The notes under the pieces: model-generated
Database searches by the model: none
What the model was told of the DNA's origin: nothing
What the model saw: the letters and a program-made list of their open reading frames with translations, nothing else
Shown: positions 35,273 to 47,769 of the stretch, one piece after another
Numbering within the stretch: the first letter of the stretch is position 1
Layout of the letters: the number at the start of each line of letters is the position of its first letter
From: Lineus longissimus
Taxonomy: Eukaryota; Nemertea; Pilidiophora; Heteronemertea; Lineidae
Assembly: GCF_910592395.1 (NCBI RefSeq)
Contig: NC_088310.1
Coordinates: 10,235,501-10,299,500, forward strand
Length of the DNA: 64,000 nucleotides
Reading direction: 5' to 3'
Program-made: the position numbers and the translations under genes

Positions 35273-38200
35273 TTAATATGTAAAGTCAAGGACTTAGTGA
35301 GCCCCCCTTTAGGTCGGGGGAGCCCCCCGAACCCCCTACGAGCATATGTTAAGTGCAAGCTCTAACAACTACAGCTGTTACAATGGGGGGACATCCCCAA
35401 ACCCCCCTCCGTCGACATAGGTTTTTACCAGTGCGTTGGGGGGAAGCTCCCCCCAAACCCCCCCCCCCGGTGGACAGTCAACTAGCCTTTCTGTGTCATA
35501 CTGCTGGAGGGGACCATCCATATCGTTCCTTCCGACACATTTTTGTTTTGGTAATGTAATACATTGTGATTGTCCTTATTCACGGGAATCGGGCGTTTCC
35601 AGTGATATACGACACTTAAATGGATTGTCCTCATGCATTCACTTTGGAAACGCATTTTAAAATAGATGTTACGTCCTGTTAATGGGGCACGTCATCATCG
35701 CGTACATTTGGGAAAAACTCCCTAACGAGACCGGAGCAGACGGCTGAAAGTAGTTTAATTATTGGCCACTAGGGTTCAGAATGTCGCTCACCCGAATTTT
35801 TCACGCAACTTTTGCTAAATAGAGCTAGTTCTAGTTTGTAATTCATTTGACCAATATAACTTAGTCGTCAGTGTGGTTTTAAGCAGGAAAACCGTATTTG
35901 TTTTTCTTAAAGTGCCTTTTTTGGACGGGTGTGTGCGATTGTTTTGTTTATGTCACGTGACCTCGACCATGTCGACACAAAATTGATATAAAACCACCTT
36001 TTCTGTCATTATTCATGACGGATATTTCTCTAATAAAAATATCAATATAATTGGCCAATTTCTTAGGCATATGTAGCGAATTCCCATGAAGATTTAAATT
36101 AGATGTTCTCGTAACCTGTTACAACTGGTCTGATTTATAATTCAGCGCTACAACTGGTCTGATTTATTTATTGAGCGCCATTTTGAAAAACAAAAAAAAA
36201 TTGTTTGTTGGATATACAATATTTACTCTCTTTATTTCACTTCATTTACATTATATACTCCCGCACACACGTGTATCTTAAGAGCCCCTCCTAAAGGGGG
36301 TCTTAATATGTAAAGTCAAGGACTTAGTGAGCCCCCCTTTAGGTCGGGGGAGCTCCCCCGAACCCCCCTACGAGCATATGTTAAGTGCCAGCTCTAACAA
36401 CTACAGCTGTTACAATGGGGGGACACCCCCCAAACCCCCCTCCGTCGACATAGGTTTTTACCAGTGCGTTGGGGGAAGCTCCCCCCAAACCCCCCCCCCC
36501 GGTGGACAGTCAACTAGCCCTTCTGTGTCATACTGCTGGAGGGGGGCGGGTGCGATGGGACCATCCATATAGTTCCTTCCGACACATTTTTGTTTTGGTA
36601 ATGGCAGGTAATGTAATACATTGTGATTGTCCTTATTCACGGGAATCGAGCGTTTCCAGTGATATACGACACTTAAATGGATTGTCCTCATGCATTCACT
36701 TTGGAAACGCATTTTAAAATAGATGTTACGTCCTGTTAATGGGGCACGTCATCATCGCGTACATGTGGGAAAAACTCCCTAACGAGACCGGAGCAGACGG
36801 CTGAAAGTAGTTTAATTATTGGCCGCTAGGGTTCAGAATGTCGCTCACCCGAATTTTTCACGCAACTTTTGCTAAATAGAGCTAGTTCTAGTTTGTAATT
36901 CATTTTGATACTTCAGATTTGGGTAGTAGACTAAAATAACTTAGTCGTCAGTGTGGTTTTAAGCAGGAAAAACGTATTTGTTTTTCTTAAAGTGCCTTTT
37001 TTGGACGGGTGTGTGCGATTGTTTTGTTTATGTCACGTGACCTCGACCATGTCGCCACAAAATTGAATTAAACCACCCTTTTCTGTCATTATTTAGGACG
37101 GATATTTCTCTAATAACAATATCAATATAATTGGCCAATTTCTTAGGCATATGTAGCGAATTCCCATGAAGATTTAAATTAGATGTTCTCGTAACCTGTT
37201 ACAACTGGTCTGATTTATAATTCAGCGCTACAACTGGTCTGATTTATTTATTCAGCGCCATTTTGAAAAACCAAAAAAAATTGTTTGTTGGATATACAAT
37301 ATTTACTCTCTTTATTTCACTTCATTTACATTATATACTCCCGCACACACGTGTATCTTAAGAGCCCCTCCTAAAGGGGGTCTTAATATGTAAAGTCAAG
37401 GACTTAGTGAGCCCCCCTTTAGGTCGGGGGAGCTACCCCGAACCCCCCTACGAGCATATGTTAAGTGCAAGCTCTAACAACTACATCTGTTACAATGGGG
37501 GGACACCCCCCCCAAACCCCCCTCCGTCGACATAGGTTTACCAGTGCGTTGGGGGGAAGCTCCCCCCCCCCCCCGGTGGACAGTCAACTAGCCCTTCTGT
37601 GTCATACTGCTGGAGGGGGGGGGGTGCGATGGGACCATCCATATAGTTCCTTCCGACACATTTTTGTTTTGGTAATGTAATACATTGTGATTGTCCTTAT
37701 TCACGGGAATCGGGCGTTTCCAGTGATATACGACACTTAAATGGATTGTCCTCATGTATTCACTTTGGAAACGCATTTTAAAATAGATGTTACGTCCTGT
37801 TAATGGGGCACGTCATCATCGCGTACATTTGGGAAAAACTCCCTAACGAGACCGGAGCAGACAGCTGAAAGTAGTTTAATTATTGGCCGCTAGGGTGCAG
37901 AATGTACGCCGCTCACCCGAATTTTTCACGCAACTATAGCTAAATAGAGCTAGTTCTAGTTTGTGATTCATTTTGATACTTCAGATTTGGGCAGTAGACC
38001 AATATAACTTAGTCGTCAGTGTGGTTTTAAGCAGGGAAAACGTATTTGTTTTTCTTAAAGTGCCTTTTTTGGACGGGTGTGTGCGATTGTTTTGTTTATG
38101 TCACGTGACCTCGACCATGTCGACACAAAATTGAAATCAACCACCCTTTTCTGTCATTATTTAGGACGGATATTTCTCTAATAAAAATATGAATATAATT

Positions 38201-39544
38201 GGCCAATTTCTTAGGCATATGTAGCGAATTCCCATGAAGATTTAAATTAGATGTTCTCGTAACCTGTTACAACTGGTCTGATTTATAATTCAGCGCTACA
38301 ACTGGTCTGATTTATTTATTGAGCGCCATTTTGAAAAAACCAAAAAAAATTGTTTGTTGGATATACAATATAGTTACTCTCTTTATTTCTCTTCATTCAT
38401 TTACATTATATACTCCCGCACACACGTGTATCTTAAGAGCCCCTCCTAAGAGGGGGGCTTAATATGTAAAGTCAAGGACTTAGTGAGCCCCCCTTTAGGT
38501 CGGGGGAGCTCCCCCGAACCCCCCTACGAGCATATGTTAAGTGCAAGCTCTAACAACTACAGCTGTTACAATAGGGGGACACCCCCCAAACCCCCCTCCG
38601 TCGACATAGGTTTATACCAGTGCGTTGGGGGGAAGCTCCCCCCAACCCCCCCCCCCCCCCCCGGTGGACAGTCAACTAGCCCTTCTGTGTCATACTGCTG
38701 GAGGGGGGTGCGATGGGACCATCCATATAGTTCCTTCCGACACATTTTTGTTTTGGTAATGTAATACATTGTGATTGTCCTTATTCACGGGAATCGGGCG
38801 TTTCCAGTGATATACCACACTCAAATGGATTGTCCTCATGCATTCACTTTGGAAACGCATTTTAAAATAGATGTTACGTCCTGTTAATGGGGCACGTCAT
38901 CATCGCGTACATTTGGGAAAAACTCCCTAACGAGACCGGAGCAGACGGCTGAAAGTAGTTTAATTATTGGCCGCTAGGGTACAGAATGTACGTCGCGCAC
39001 CCGAATTTTTCACGCAACTATAGCTAAATAGAGCTAGTTCTAGTTTGTGATTCAATTTGACACTTCAGATTTGGGCAGTAGACCAATATAACTTAGTCGT
39101 CAGTGTGGTTTTAAGCTGGAAAAACGTATTTGTTTTTCTTAAAGTGCCTTTTTTGGACGGGTGTGTGCGATTGTTTTGTTTTTATGTCACGTGACCTCGA
39201 CCATGTCGACACAAAATTGAAATAAACCACCCTTTTCTGTCATTATTTAGGACGGATATTTCTCTAATAAAAAATATTAATATAATTGGCCAATTTCTTA
39301 GGCATATGTAGCGAATTCCCATGAAGATTTAAATTAGATGTTCTCGTAACCTGTTACAACTGGTCTGATTTATAATTCAGCGCTACAACTGGTCTGATTT
39401 ATTTATTCAGCGCCATTTTGAAAAACCAAAAAAAATTGTTTGTTGGATATACAATATAGTTATTCTCTTTATTTCTCTTCATTCATTTACATTATATACT
39501 CCCGCACACACGTGTATCTTAAGAGCCCCTCCTAAGAGGGGGGA
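35273..39544 (+). mobile_element. four-unit head-to-tail array of a TTAA-bounded element
   Basis: Units at 35273-36302, 36303-37382, 37383-38458 and 38459-39544 (1,030, 1,080, 1,076 and 1,086 bp). Each opens TTAATATGTAAAGTCAAGG, carries a C/G-rich hairpin head (GCCCCCCTTTAGGTCGGGGG), a middle with GTCACGTGACCTCGACCATG, an internal short duplication (ACAACTGGTCTGATTTAT twice) and ends in a hairpin (AGCCCCTCC...GGGG) before the next TTAA. Neighbours share a single TTAA. A lone inverted copy lies at 59916-60924, so the unit is mobile. TTAA targets are typical of piggyBac and Kolobok elements, but the unit has no transposase and its ends do not form a long inverted repeat. Unit 1 lacks about 50 bp found in the others. 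Open frames here are repeat artefacts. Confidence 0.75.
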
Positions 39545-39548
39545 TTAT

Positions 39549-41598
39549 TAGTGGTTTCTCTAACTTTTTCCTGATTTTTCCGACATTGTCCGAATTTTCT
39601 CCAACTTTGCCAAAAAGGTCGGATTTTCAGAAAAGATGTAAAAAATAATACTAGGGCTTCCTCAATCTGGCAATTAAAGATCAAAGGCCTTAGTGTAAGA
39701 ATAAGTAGATTATAGCCACACTGCTTTTCATTACAATTTAAAACGACCCAGAAACTTCTGAGCCGATATTAGGACGTATATGACTACTATGGGCCCATTT
39801 ATGCTTGGCTAGCCATTCCCATGGTTAGAAGAGCGATTCAAGACATGCGACGTGGTTGTGAACTACTGTTTCCAAAGAGGTGGAGCGGGTCATGTTAAAG
39901 GTGTTGGCGCTTAATAAACTGATAATCTGGTAAGACATGTAATTCATGTACGTATTCAAAATGCACCAGGGATACGCCTACATAGAGTCGGAGTGTCACG
40001 TAGTATTGCGTCGTGATTGAAATGAACATGTCGTGTTGGATTTTTCTATCCCTGATTGTCGAATGAAGGTCTCTTAATTCTGTTATTTTCGTTTGAAAAG
40101 AATTAATTTAAATCAACACAATTATCCTTGTCAACATAATCATAGAAATTTGCCGAAATATCGCGCGTTTGTATGGCGAGCTGTAATTGGCCACAAGGCA
40201 CTGGTGGAGTTCAATCCGCATTCATGTTACATTATTGAGCCCCCTGAAGGGCTCTAACGACATTAACAAATAAAAAAAGACCGTACTCAAAAAAACATAT
40301 ACCGAGAACCTTTCCAAATCATTCCACCCTTGTACTCGAGAGGAAAGAAAAATTCCGGCACTCAAAATCAAATTGTGAAAGAAAAATATACGGTTGATCA
40401 ACTAAAGAAAACTGTAGGCATTTAGATGTTAACTCTTTGCATCGCGCTATTGGTACAATGTAGATAAAAAATACTCCATTGATGAGAAAAAAGGCCCCAA
40501 AGCGCAAAAAAATTGAAAAATGTCCGAGCTGTCCACCATTTTGGACGTACTCAACTCTCCTCACGCAAGACCAGAACCCAATTTATCCATGACGTCGTTT
40601 TGCCGCTGCTTAAATTGCCGCGATGTTTGCCGAAACATTGGCTTTCCAACATGGATGCCAATGCTGGCAGGGAGAATATGCTTGAATATCAATTGAATAT
40701 CATCAAATTTCGTCACTGTGCGGGTTTGGAGAATGCATTGCACTGGGCAGCTCTAAATTGCGGAGTCGAAAGCCTACTTCTTGGTCTTTCTCCAATTCAC
40801 TGAAACTAGCCAGATTCCAAAGCAAACTGACGTTGACAATGATATATGATTAAAATTTGTTACAAAACATTTGACACCAAAGTTTCTACGCTTGTTATCA
40901 CATCATCATATTTTTTTAAATTTTGCAATACGAGAAGAGCAAGGTGACACACGAACGAGACCAAAAGAGGACATGTGAATCGTGAATCGTGAAACGTGAA
41001 GACCACGTTTAACAGTGACAATGAACACTCTGTATAAACCTCAGTTTTTTTGGTAAAATGGTTTTGAGATCGTGAACAACCTCTTAAGTCAATTTTTTTT
41101 TCACTTTCTTTGAGAAGGGTGTCGCAGCAACTTTCATGTGTAATTTCATTGTAAAATATTATTTCTCCCACTTTTGGGGGTTTAGAGCGAGACAAAAGAA
41201 AATAATTTGGTCAAATTCAATCCATTATTTACCATAATTAATGACTTAGACCATGGTGCCATCCATGCAAGTATGAAAAAATTCACCATGGTAGTTTTGC
41301 ATACAATCACAATCCAAGGGATGGATCCTTAAGCAATCATCCCCTTTAATCGTATTACCTTGTACGCCTATGTTTTTATGCGATATGGATTTTGACTTCC
41401 AAGTTTGATCGAGCGTGCAAACGTTTTACCAACATAATATACCGGACCATTTCATGTTGAAGTGATGAATATTCTGCAATTCAATTTGTTATCTTCTTGT
41501 AGACACATGCTAAATACTTTCGAAACAGATGTGAAAATGTTTCTACTGATATCTGAAGCAAATTTGCATTGATAACGTGACATACACACTAATACCAT
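39549..41598. other. no gene recognised
   Basis: AT-rich sequence between the tandem array and the second foldback element. The longest frames show no recognisable domain and no splice context. Confidence 0.5.
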
Positions 41599-41606
41599 AC
41601 TAAATC

Positions 41607-42619
41607 AGTTTATGCCTGTTTCGCCTTTTCCTGTTTCGCCTATTCCTGTTTGGCCTATTCCTGTTCCGCCTATTCCTGTTTGGCCTATTCCTGTTTGGCC
41701 TATTTCCTGTTTGGCCTATTTCCTGTTTGGCCTATTCCTGTTTGGCCTACTTCCTGTTTCGCCTACTTTCCAGTACCCCTACAATAAATCGACTCTCCCA
41801 GGGGGAACCTTAGGGATGCATGTCCATTTTATGGGGAAATGTGAGGGGACAATTGGATGATGTTAACGATGTGATGACAATTTGACTAATCAAATGCCAT
41901 CAACTTTATTAACAAACCATGCCATGACCGTTTTGAAAGAGTCACCTTGAAAGCGGGGACAGTCCGGGACTTATTTTACCATATGACCATACTGACACAT
42001 AGTGAAAACTAATAGAATTAAGTAGCAGTCGCTTATTTTAAAAAAACAGGAATTCGATAAAAATACATAATACTGTACATTCTCATAATTATTTGATCAA
42101 AATCAGCTGTAAAACCCATGTCATAGTAAAGAACAATGTAGCTGTAGGTATTCTTTCTATTACGAAGCCAGTTACTGACTAAGACAAAAGAAAGAGAAAC
42201 CACAATATAAAATGCAGGCCTAAGAAACCTTTCTTAAATCTAATGAAAGGGTAAAACTTTCTTACTATTTTATTTCTTGCCTTTGAAAATAAGCTGAAAC
42301 ATAAGCCGATATAAGCTATGTATAATTTTCCAAAGTTATTCCGAATAATACTGAAATAATTGACATGTCGCTGAATCCATTATTTCAGACTTTATTCTTA
42401 ATGATAGACTTTAACAATATAGTAAGGGACGGTTCATATTCCTACGTCTGTGGGGAGGTTAGCAATTCATTTGAATAGGCGAAACAGGAATAGGCGAAAC
42501 AGGAATTAGGCGAAACAGGAAGTAGGCCAATCAGGAATAGGCGAATAAGGAATTAGGCGAAACAGGATTAGGCGGAACAGGAATAGGCGGAACAGGAATA
42601 GGCGAAACAGGAATACACC
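41607..42619. mobile_element. TU/foldback-like element, copy B
   Basis: Same organisation as 88-1113: 15-bp arrays at both ends in inverted orientation (about 41612-41770 and 42475-42615), flanked by a perfect 8-bp target duplication ACTAAATC (41599-41606 and 42620-42627). Inside the arrays, about 350 bp on the left and 50 bp on the right (TAGTAAGGGACGGTTCATAT) match copy A, whereas the central 42121-42416 is unrelated to 661-908 of copy A. Several left-array units read TTTGGCC instead of TTTCGCC. Confidence 0.8.
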
Positions 42620-42627
42620 ACTAAATC

Positions 42628-45500
42628 TACAGAAATCACTAGAAACAAAAAACGCTTTGAATATACGCTTGCAAAATACGTGTACATGTTAAATCTTGTT
42701 TATTATAGAACTTCAGTTGTTAGATTCGATCAAATAGATTTTCGTGTGCGAAAGTATTCTGCTGACGATAGCTATTACGGGTCAGGCTTCTACTGGGCAT
42801 GACTATATCAAAGACGTCAAGATCATTATCGCGGGTTCTTGATGACAATGCTGTGAGAGAAGACTTCTTTATATTTACAGTAGCTGTTTCCTTTGTACGG
42901 ATAGTGCTATACAATTACATTGTACAGTATCAATAACTGGTAAACTAATTTCAGCACAATTATACTATAAATAAAGATTTTTTACATTGTTTTCATCCAA
43001 GTTTATTTAAAATGTTTGGTAAGATGGAGGCGCCTTCTCCATCCATCATGACAATAACAGATATTTCACCGGCTTTGCAACAGATGCATCATCACTTCTC
43101 TTAACCAGATGTTGATTAGATAAAAACACTTTCACCATTCAGCATACACGGCAGCCGTAAGTACTTTGAAGTACACGTATCATCATTTCGTCGTACATTT
43201 GTAAATGTATATTATTTCGACGTATTCTTTCGTCATCCGTCACAGATGAAAATAACCCTATCTCGCCGTAAGTGTTTACAAGGGTTGTTTCTATTGTAGC
43301 GTAGTTATTGGCAGCAATTTTGTAAGTGCGTCAGTTTTACAAGTCATTGTAGACCCTTGATCGACCAACGTCATCATACTGGATAATGGCGGCATGATTC
43401 TCGTCTGTTTGAACTTGAATTCGGCCACGGGAAAAGTCCAAACTAACGTGCGCCGCACACGATGCCCTTATGTTGTACAAAATTTTGGTACGATTTTTCG
43501 TTAAATTATAATGGAAGAAAGTATCGCGTTTCCCGCCCTAAACGATCAAATTTATCTCTCGGGCAATATACTCTATCTAGACTCACCGATCCAAGACCGT
43601 TTTTGAATATGAAAGCCAAGCCCCATGTCATAATTTTGTATCTTGTGCGCTGATCAGAACGCTGCTTTAAAAATTGTGGATTTTTCATGAATGAGTCATA
43701 TATTTATTCTCGCCTCCGATCCAGTCTTGGCATGCTGCCAGTATACACTTTCGACACAGCATTTTTGAACGTAGAAGACCAGAAGCGAGGTTGTTTAGAT
43801 CGTGATCAAAGTTCGCTCTTGTTACAGGCCTTCTGAATGGTTAATATCGGCGGTAGCGTGCGATCTAGTGAGGAATAACAGAACCAACTTATACTGGCAA
43901 ATTGCGTCAAGGGTTGGTGTAACGGAGTCTGGGTCAGCGGACCGGAGTGGATCCAAGGCTTGAGGGTCAATATGGTTCAGCGCCGGAAAGTCGCCGGCAA
44001 AAGCCTCCATAGATATTATGGGCATTGTTGTTCGATGCCAATTCAACCTTGTTCAGTCTGGTTGGACAATGGGTAAGCGTCATCACGGATTTGTCGAATA
44101 GTTATGTCATCATGTTCTACTCCTTCGCGTTTGCGTCAATTTCATAGGGGTTTAGAATGGCAGGTCAACGAGGACTTCACTTTATTATAGTTGTTTTACT
44201 GGTGATTGCTCACCTTTAGACCTTGTACTATAGAAATTGATCGATCGCACCACAACCACTGTATGACGTAAGGTGGTTGGTCCAAGTGATCAGTTATTTC
44301 TCAATGACAACCATTGTCCATCAGCTTCGAATTCTACAAATTGAAAATACCGACAGGTTTAAGCTATACAGTGGTTGGCATTAGGACAGTGACCGTCCAT
44401 TAACTTATCATAACCTGAAAACGAACAAGTGTGAGCCAAATAGTACACTTGTAACTACAATAATCTGGGAAAGGGCACATTGTAGATCTTCCGTAATTTT
44501 CTGGATTGTCTTTGATCAATCTGAAATACCCGTGATTAATCCGTGATCTTCCTAAAACAGGAAACCATCTAAATTCTATCAGCTCCACTGCAGGGCAATT
44601 AGTGGAACTACTAACTGCTAATGAGGCATATACATTTAAGAAAGTAGGCATTCGAATGGCCAAACTCTTTGAGGACCAGTCGTGTGTCATGCTAGAATGC
44701 TGTCTCTTGGATTAAGGGAAAATCCAACATGGCGAAAGAACGGGGGTGTTGGCATAAAACCAGGACTTTGCCTTCAAAACCTGAAACAAATATAGCAGGT
44801 AATGTTATGTTTTATATTGTTAACGCTATCGACAATTCATTCGAATTCGATCATCATTTTGAAAAAGATTGACAACGTTGGCCGAGTTGTGTAGGCCCTT
44901 TGCACGTTAAGCTTCATGTCGAATGTCTACCGCTGTGTCGAAACTTGCTGGACGGCTAGTGCTGCCGTCATGGCATTGGAGTGAGATGTCGAAATAAGAG
45001 TAGGACCCAGCAGAAAATGCAATGCACTATCAGCGCACAATGGGGTTAAAACTTTGTAAATTGGACTATTTATGGTAAGATTTATTTGGTATAGCATTTT
45101 ATTGTACACGAATTAGCCAGGACAAAACGTATTTGTGGGTTTATCCGGCCACCACGACCAACTTGTCTAACATGCAGGTTATTGAATATACACATTCCAG
45201 GCACAAGTTATGAAAGGCCTGATTAGGGTTACATGCTCATGGAAATCGTCCAAGGCGTACATTGTAATGGTTATCCCATGGTGATGTCACTTTATAGAAA
45301 TGACATGACATTCATTAACCCTCGCCTGCGATTAACGGACCTACAAGGAAACAGCTTCTGATTTCAACCAAAACAATTTTAATGCCTCTTTGGTCAAACG
45401 ACAACTCAAAATGCATGGACCCTTCGCAAGTAGTACAAAAACCTGAAATCACTCAATATCGTCATTCATATCCAAGGATCATCCCATCTTCACTACCTTC
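42628..45500. other. no gene recognised
   Basis: No exon, RNA gene or element boundary could be supported in this 2.9-kb stretch. Confidence 0.45.
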
Positions 45501-45539
45501 ATCGTCTATGGTAGGTCGTAGTGGACATAAATGCCGATT

Positions 45540-46060
45540 TATGTTCTAGAACATAATTATTAGTGTTCTAGAATATGATTTGATCAATAGGAGAACAGGA
45601 ATATTGTTCTAGATCGTAATCAACCAATCATTGACCAGGAATAATGGTCTAGATTCCTGGCCAGTGCTTGGTCGATTAATGGTCTAGAACAGATTCCTGT
45701 ACTGTGATTGGCTGATTTATGTTCACGTGACACCTGCCAGTGATCACGTGACCCCTGCCAGTGATCATGTGACCTCAGACGATGAACATGAGGCTGATCC
45801 ACGATTCTCGACACAAGGTCGCAAACACCATCCGGAGAACCGGATGTGTTCCTCCGAAGATCTCTCAAGAGATCCTCAAAATTGCTGAAATTAAAAAAAT
45901 TGTCCAATTCGTCTGCTCGATTTGATGCCATGATGCAGAACAAAATCGCCAACTTCGAAAAAGTGCGGGAGTGGAGAAAAGTAGATTATATGACATCAGC
46001 AGTTTAAGTGGTCACGTGCGTTCTGGCAGGAGTCACGTGAGTGCTGTGGTCGTTAAAATT
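45540..46060. promoter_or_regulatory. cluster of TTCTAGAA and CACGTGAC motifs
   Basis: Several TTCTAGA or TTCTAGAA cores (the heat-shock-element half-site pair) occur at about 45544-45700. Three 21-bp tandem units follow with CACGTGAC, CACGTGAC and CATGTGAC at about 45724-45772. Two more CACGTG sites lie near 46014 and 46035. CACGTG is the core site of bHLH-zip factors such as USF, MITF and Myc. The cluster flanks and overlaps the ORF at 45620-45931 and could be regulatory or a degenerate repeat. Confidence 0.35.
45620..45931 (-). CDS. uncertain ORF of 103 codons
   Basis: From ATG 45931 the frame reads MASNRADELDNFFNFSNFED, an acidic, phenylalanine-rich opening that looks coding-like, followed by basic histidine-rich sequence that runs through the CACGTGAC tandem repeat (SHDHWQGSRDHWQVSREH). 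The second half is therefore repeat-derived and may not be translated. A short first exon is possible: the sequence GTTCCTCCGAAG... holds no strong donor that I could find. No domain was recognised. Confidence 0.2.
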   Translation of the reverse strand: MASNRADELDNFFNFSNFEDLLRDLRRNTSGSPDGVCDLVSRIVDQPHVHRLRSHDHWQGSRDHWQVSREHKSANHSTGICSRPLIDQALARNLDHYSWSMIG

Positions 46061-46520
46061 CGGAAGGAAAAAAATCCTGCCGTGTCTTTCGTTCTGACCA
46101 AAAAAATATTTGAAACATGCCAATGAATTATTATGAAGGAAAAAAATACACGGATCGGAATCTTTAACTTGTTGTTGTCAAATTTCGGTCCTGAGATAAA
46201 TTTTTATACAGTTTCGCAATTTGTAGCGTGATTCAACCTTAGCATTTCGATTGCATTTATTTTTGATGAACAGAACTGTCATTCCATGGTTTCAACATTG
46301 TAGGGCACAACCATGGCCAAGGTGTACCATTTTCAACAATAAAAATTATGGACACATGCTTCTGTTTAATTGACGTTAGCGCCACCTCATGGATTACCCG
46401 AAAGTGTGAATTGTGCAGCCCATATATTTGACCGTAACTAAGGGCAGAATGGCCTGCCCATGAAATTTCTGGCTGTTTTTCAATAAGGAGGTGTCTCTTA
46501 ACAATAAATATGGGTAAGTT

Positions 46521-47211
46521 GAATTATTCCAACAAATATATTCCTGTACCAAGCAAAACTTGCAAATACAACAAACTGCTCCTTTTGCACAATATACACT
46601 GAAACTATAGAACATTTATTCTGGGACTGTCAAAAATCTAAAAATATATGGCTTCAAATGGGAGATTTCTTAAAACAAAAACAAATAACTTACAACTTCA
46701 ATAAAACCAATGTTCTGCTGGGAGATATAAAGGGGTCATGTCTTATTGAACAGCTAAAATTAATCATAAAAGAATTCATTTACACATCAAAACTAAAGGA
46801 AGAGGACTTAAATTTTTAAAAACTACAAAACATCATCAAATACAAAGCTAATATAGAAAAGAATTACACAAACCCCAATGAACATTACCAAAAATGGAAA
46901 AATATCGTTTAACAAATAGAGCCCAACCCCTTACAATCAATAATAAAAAAAAACAACAAACAAACATGTTCCATGCACCTGCACCTCTGCACATGCACCA
47001 ATAGTGCACTTTTATATTTCAAAACTTTCCCTATGTATAATTAAGGACTTTAAAGAATACTAACGATCCTTTACCCTTTCCATACTCGGCCTCCACAAAA
47101 AGGTTTTTTTTCCGTGAAATGTAAATATAGAAAAAAAGAAAAATGTATAATGTAAAATTTAAAATGTAAAAAAAGAAAGTACTAGGGAAATAAAAATATA
47201 TATTTCAAAAA
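46521..47211 (+). mobile_element. 5'-truncated L1-like LINE insertion with 15-bp TSD
   Basis: A perfect 15-bp target duplication AAATATGGGTAAGTT brackets the insert (46506-46520 and 47212-47226). The inserted plus strand encodes the end of an L1-type ORF2: LYQAKL, CSFC, IEHLFWDC, then SKNIWLQMGDFLKQ. It is open to a stop at about 46818 and then continues in the same frame (KLQNIIKYKANIEKN) to a second stop at about 46912. An A-rich 3' UTR of about 300 bp follows. The TAA between the two blocks may be the true end or a disabling mutation. Confidence 0.8.
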
Positions 47212-47226
47212 AAATATGGGTAAGTT

Positions 47227-47769
47227 CCTTGGGCTACGTACTCTGCAAGGAGAAAGAGGGTCCCGGATTATGGATGATGGGCGACCACACCCATTTCTGA
47301 ACTATGCCAATTTCATGCAAAATCACTCCCCATGAAAAAAACTCAAGGTAGGATGCAGCTTTGATACCTTAACTTTTGATAAAAAGAACAAAATCCATGG
47401 GTAATTAATAGAGAATGTCATATCTAACCCATTTAGACCATGGTTTTACCGTGTATTAGCATAGAAATGTACATTATACACAGGTAATATGCAGCTCATC
47501 CAGTTTATGCACAATATGAGTTGTCCGACTTCACGAACTCTTTTCAGGATAAACACTTGTGCAGACCTTGTCTAGCTACTAAAGCATGCTTTAAATATCA
47601 AATAACATGAGTCAGAAGAAGAATCACAACTCTCCAATGCGACCCCTTGTCCCAATGTAAAGGTGTCAAGTCCACATACATCAATCCAATGTCAAAGTTC
47701 AATGCACCAAAGCTTATAAAAATGCTGTTGATAGAATATGTCATTTTCAATTGGAAAGAGAGTTGAGCA
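47227..47769. other. no gene recognised
   Basis: Nothing supported between the LINE fragment and the foldback repeat. Confidence 0.5.

Noticed and set aside
35353-38769. Proline-rich frames (PPKPPPPVDSQ) in each TTAA unit
   Set aside because: They come from C-runs in the repeat head, shift frame between units through run-length changes, and occur on both strands.
35273-39544. Helitron interpretation of the tandem units
   Set aside because: A 3' hairpin is present, but the ends lack the TC start and CTRR end, and TTAA at all edges fits a TTAA-targeting element better.
40513-40803. 96-codon plus-strand frame
   Set aside because: No domain, no splice sites or upstream promoter; overlaps another open frame on the opposite strand.
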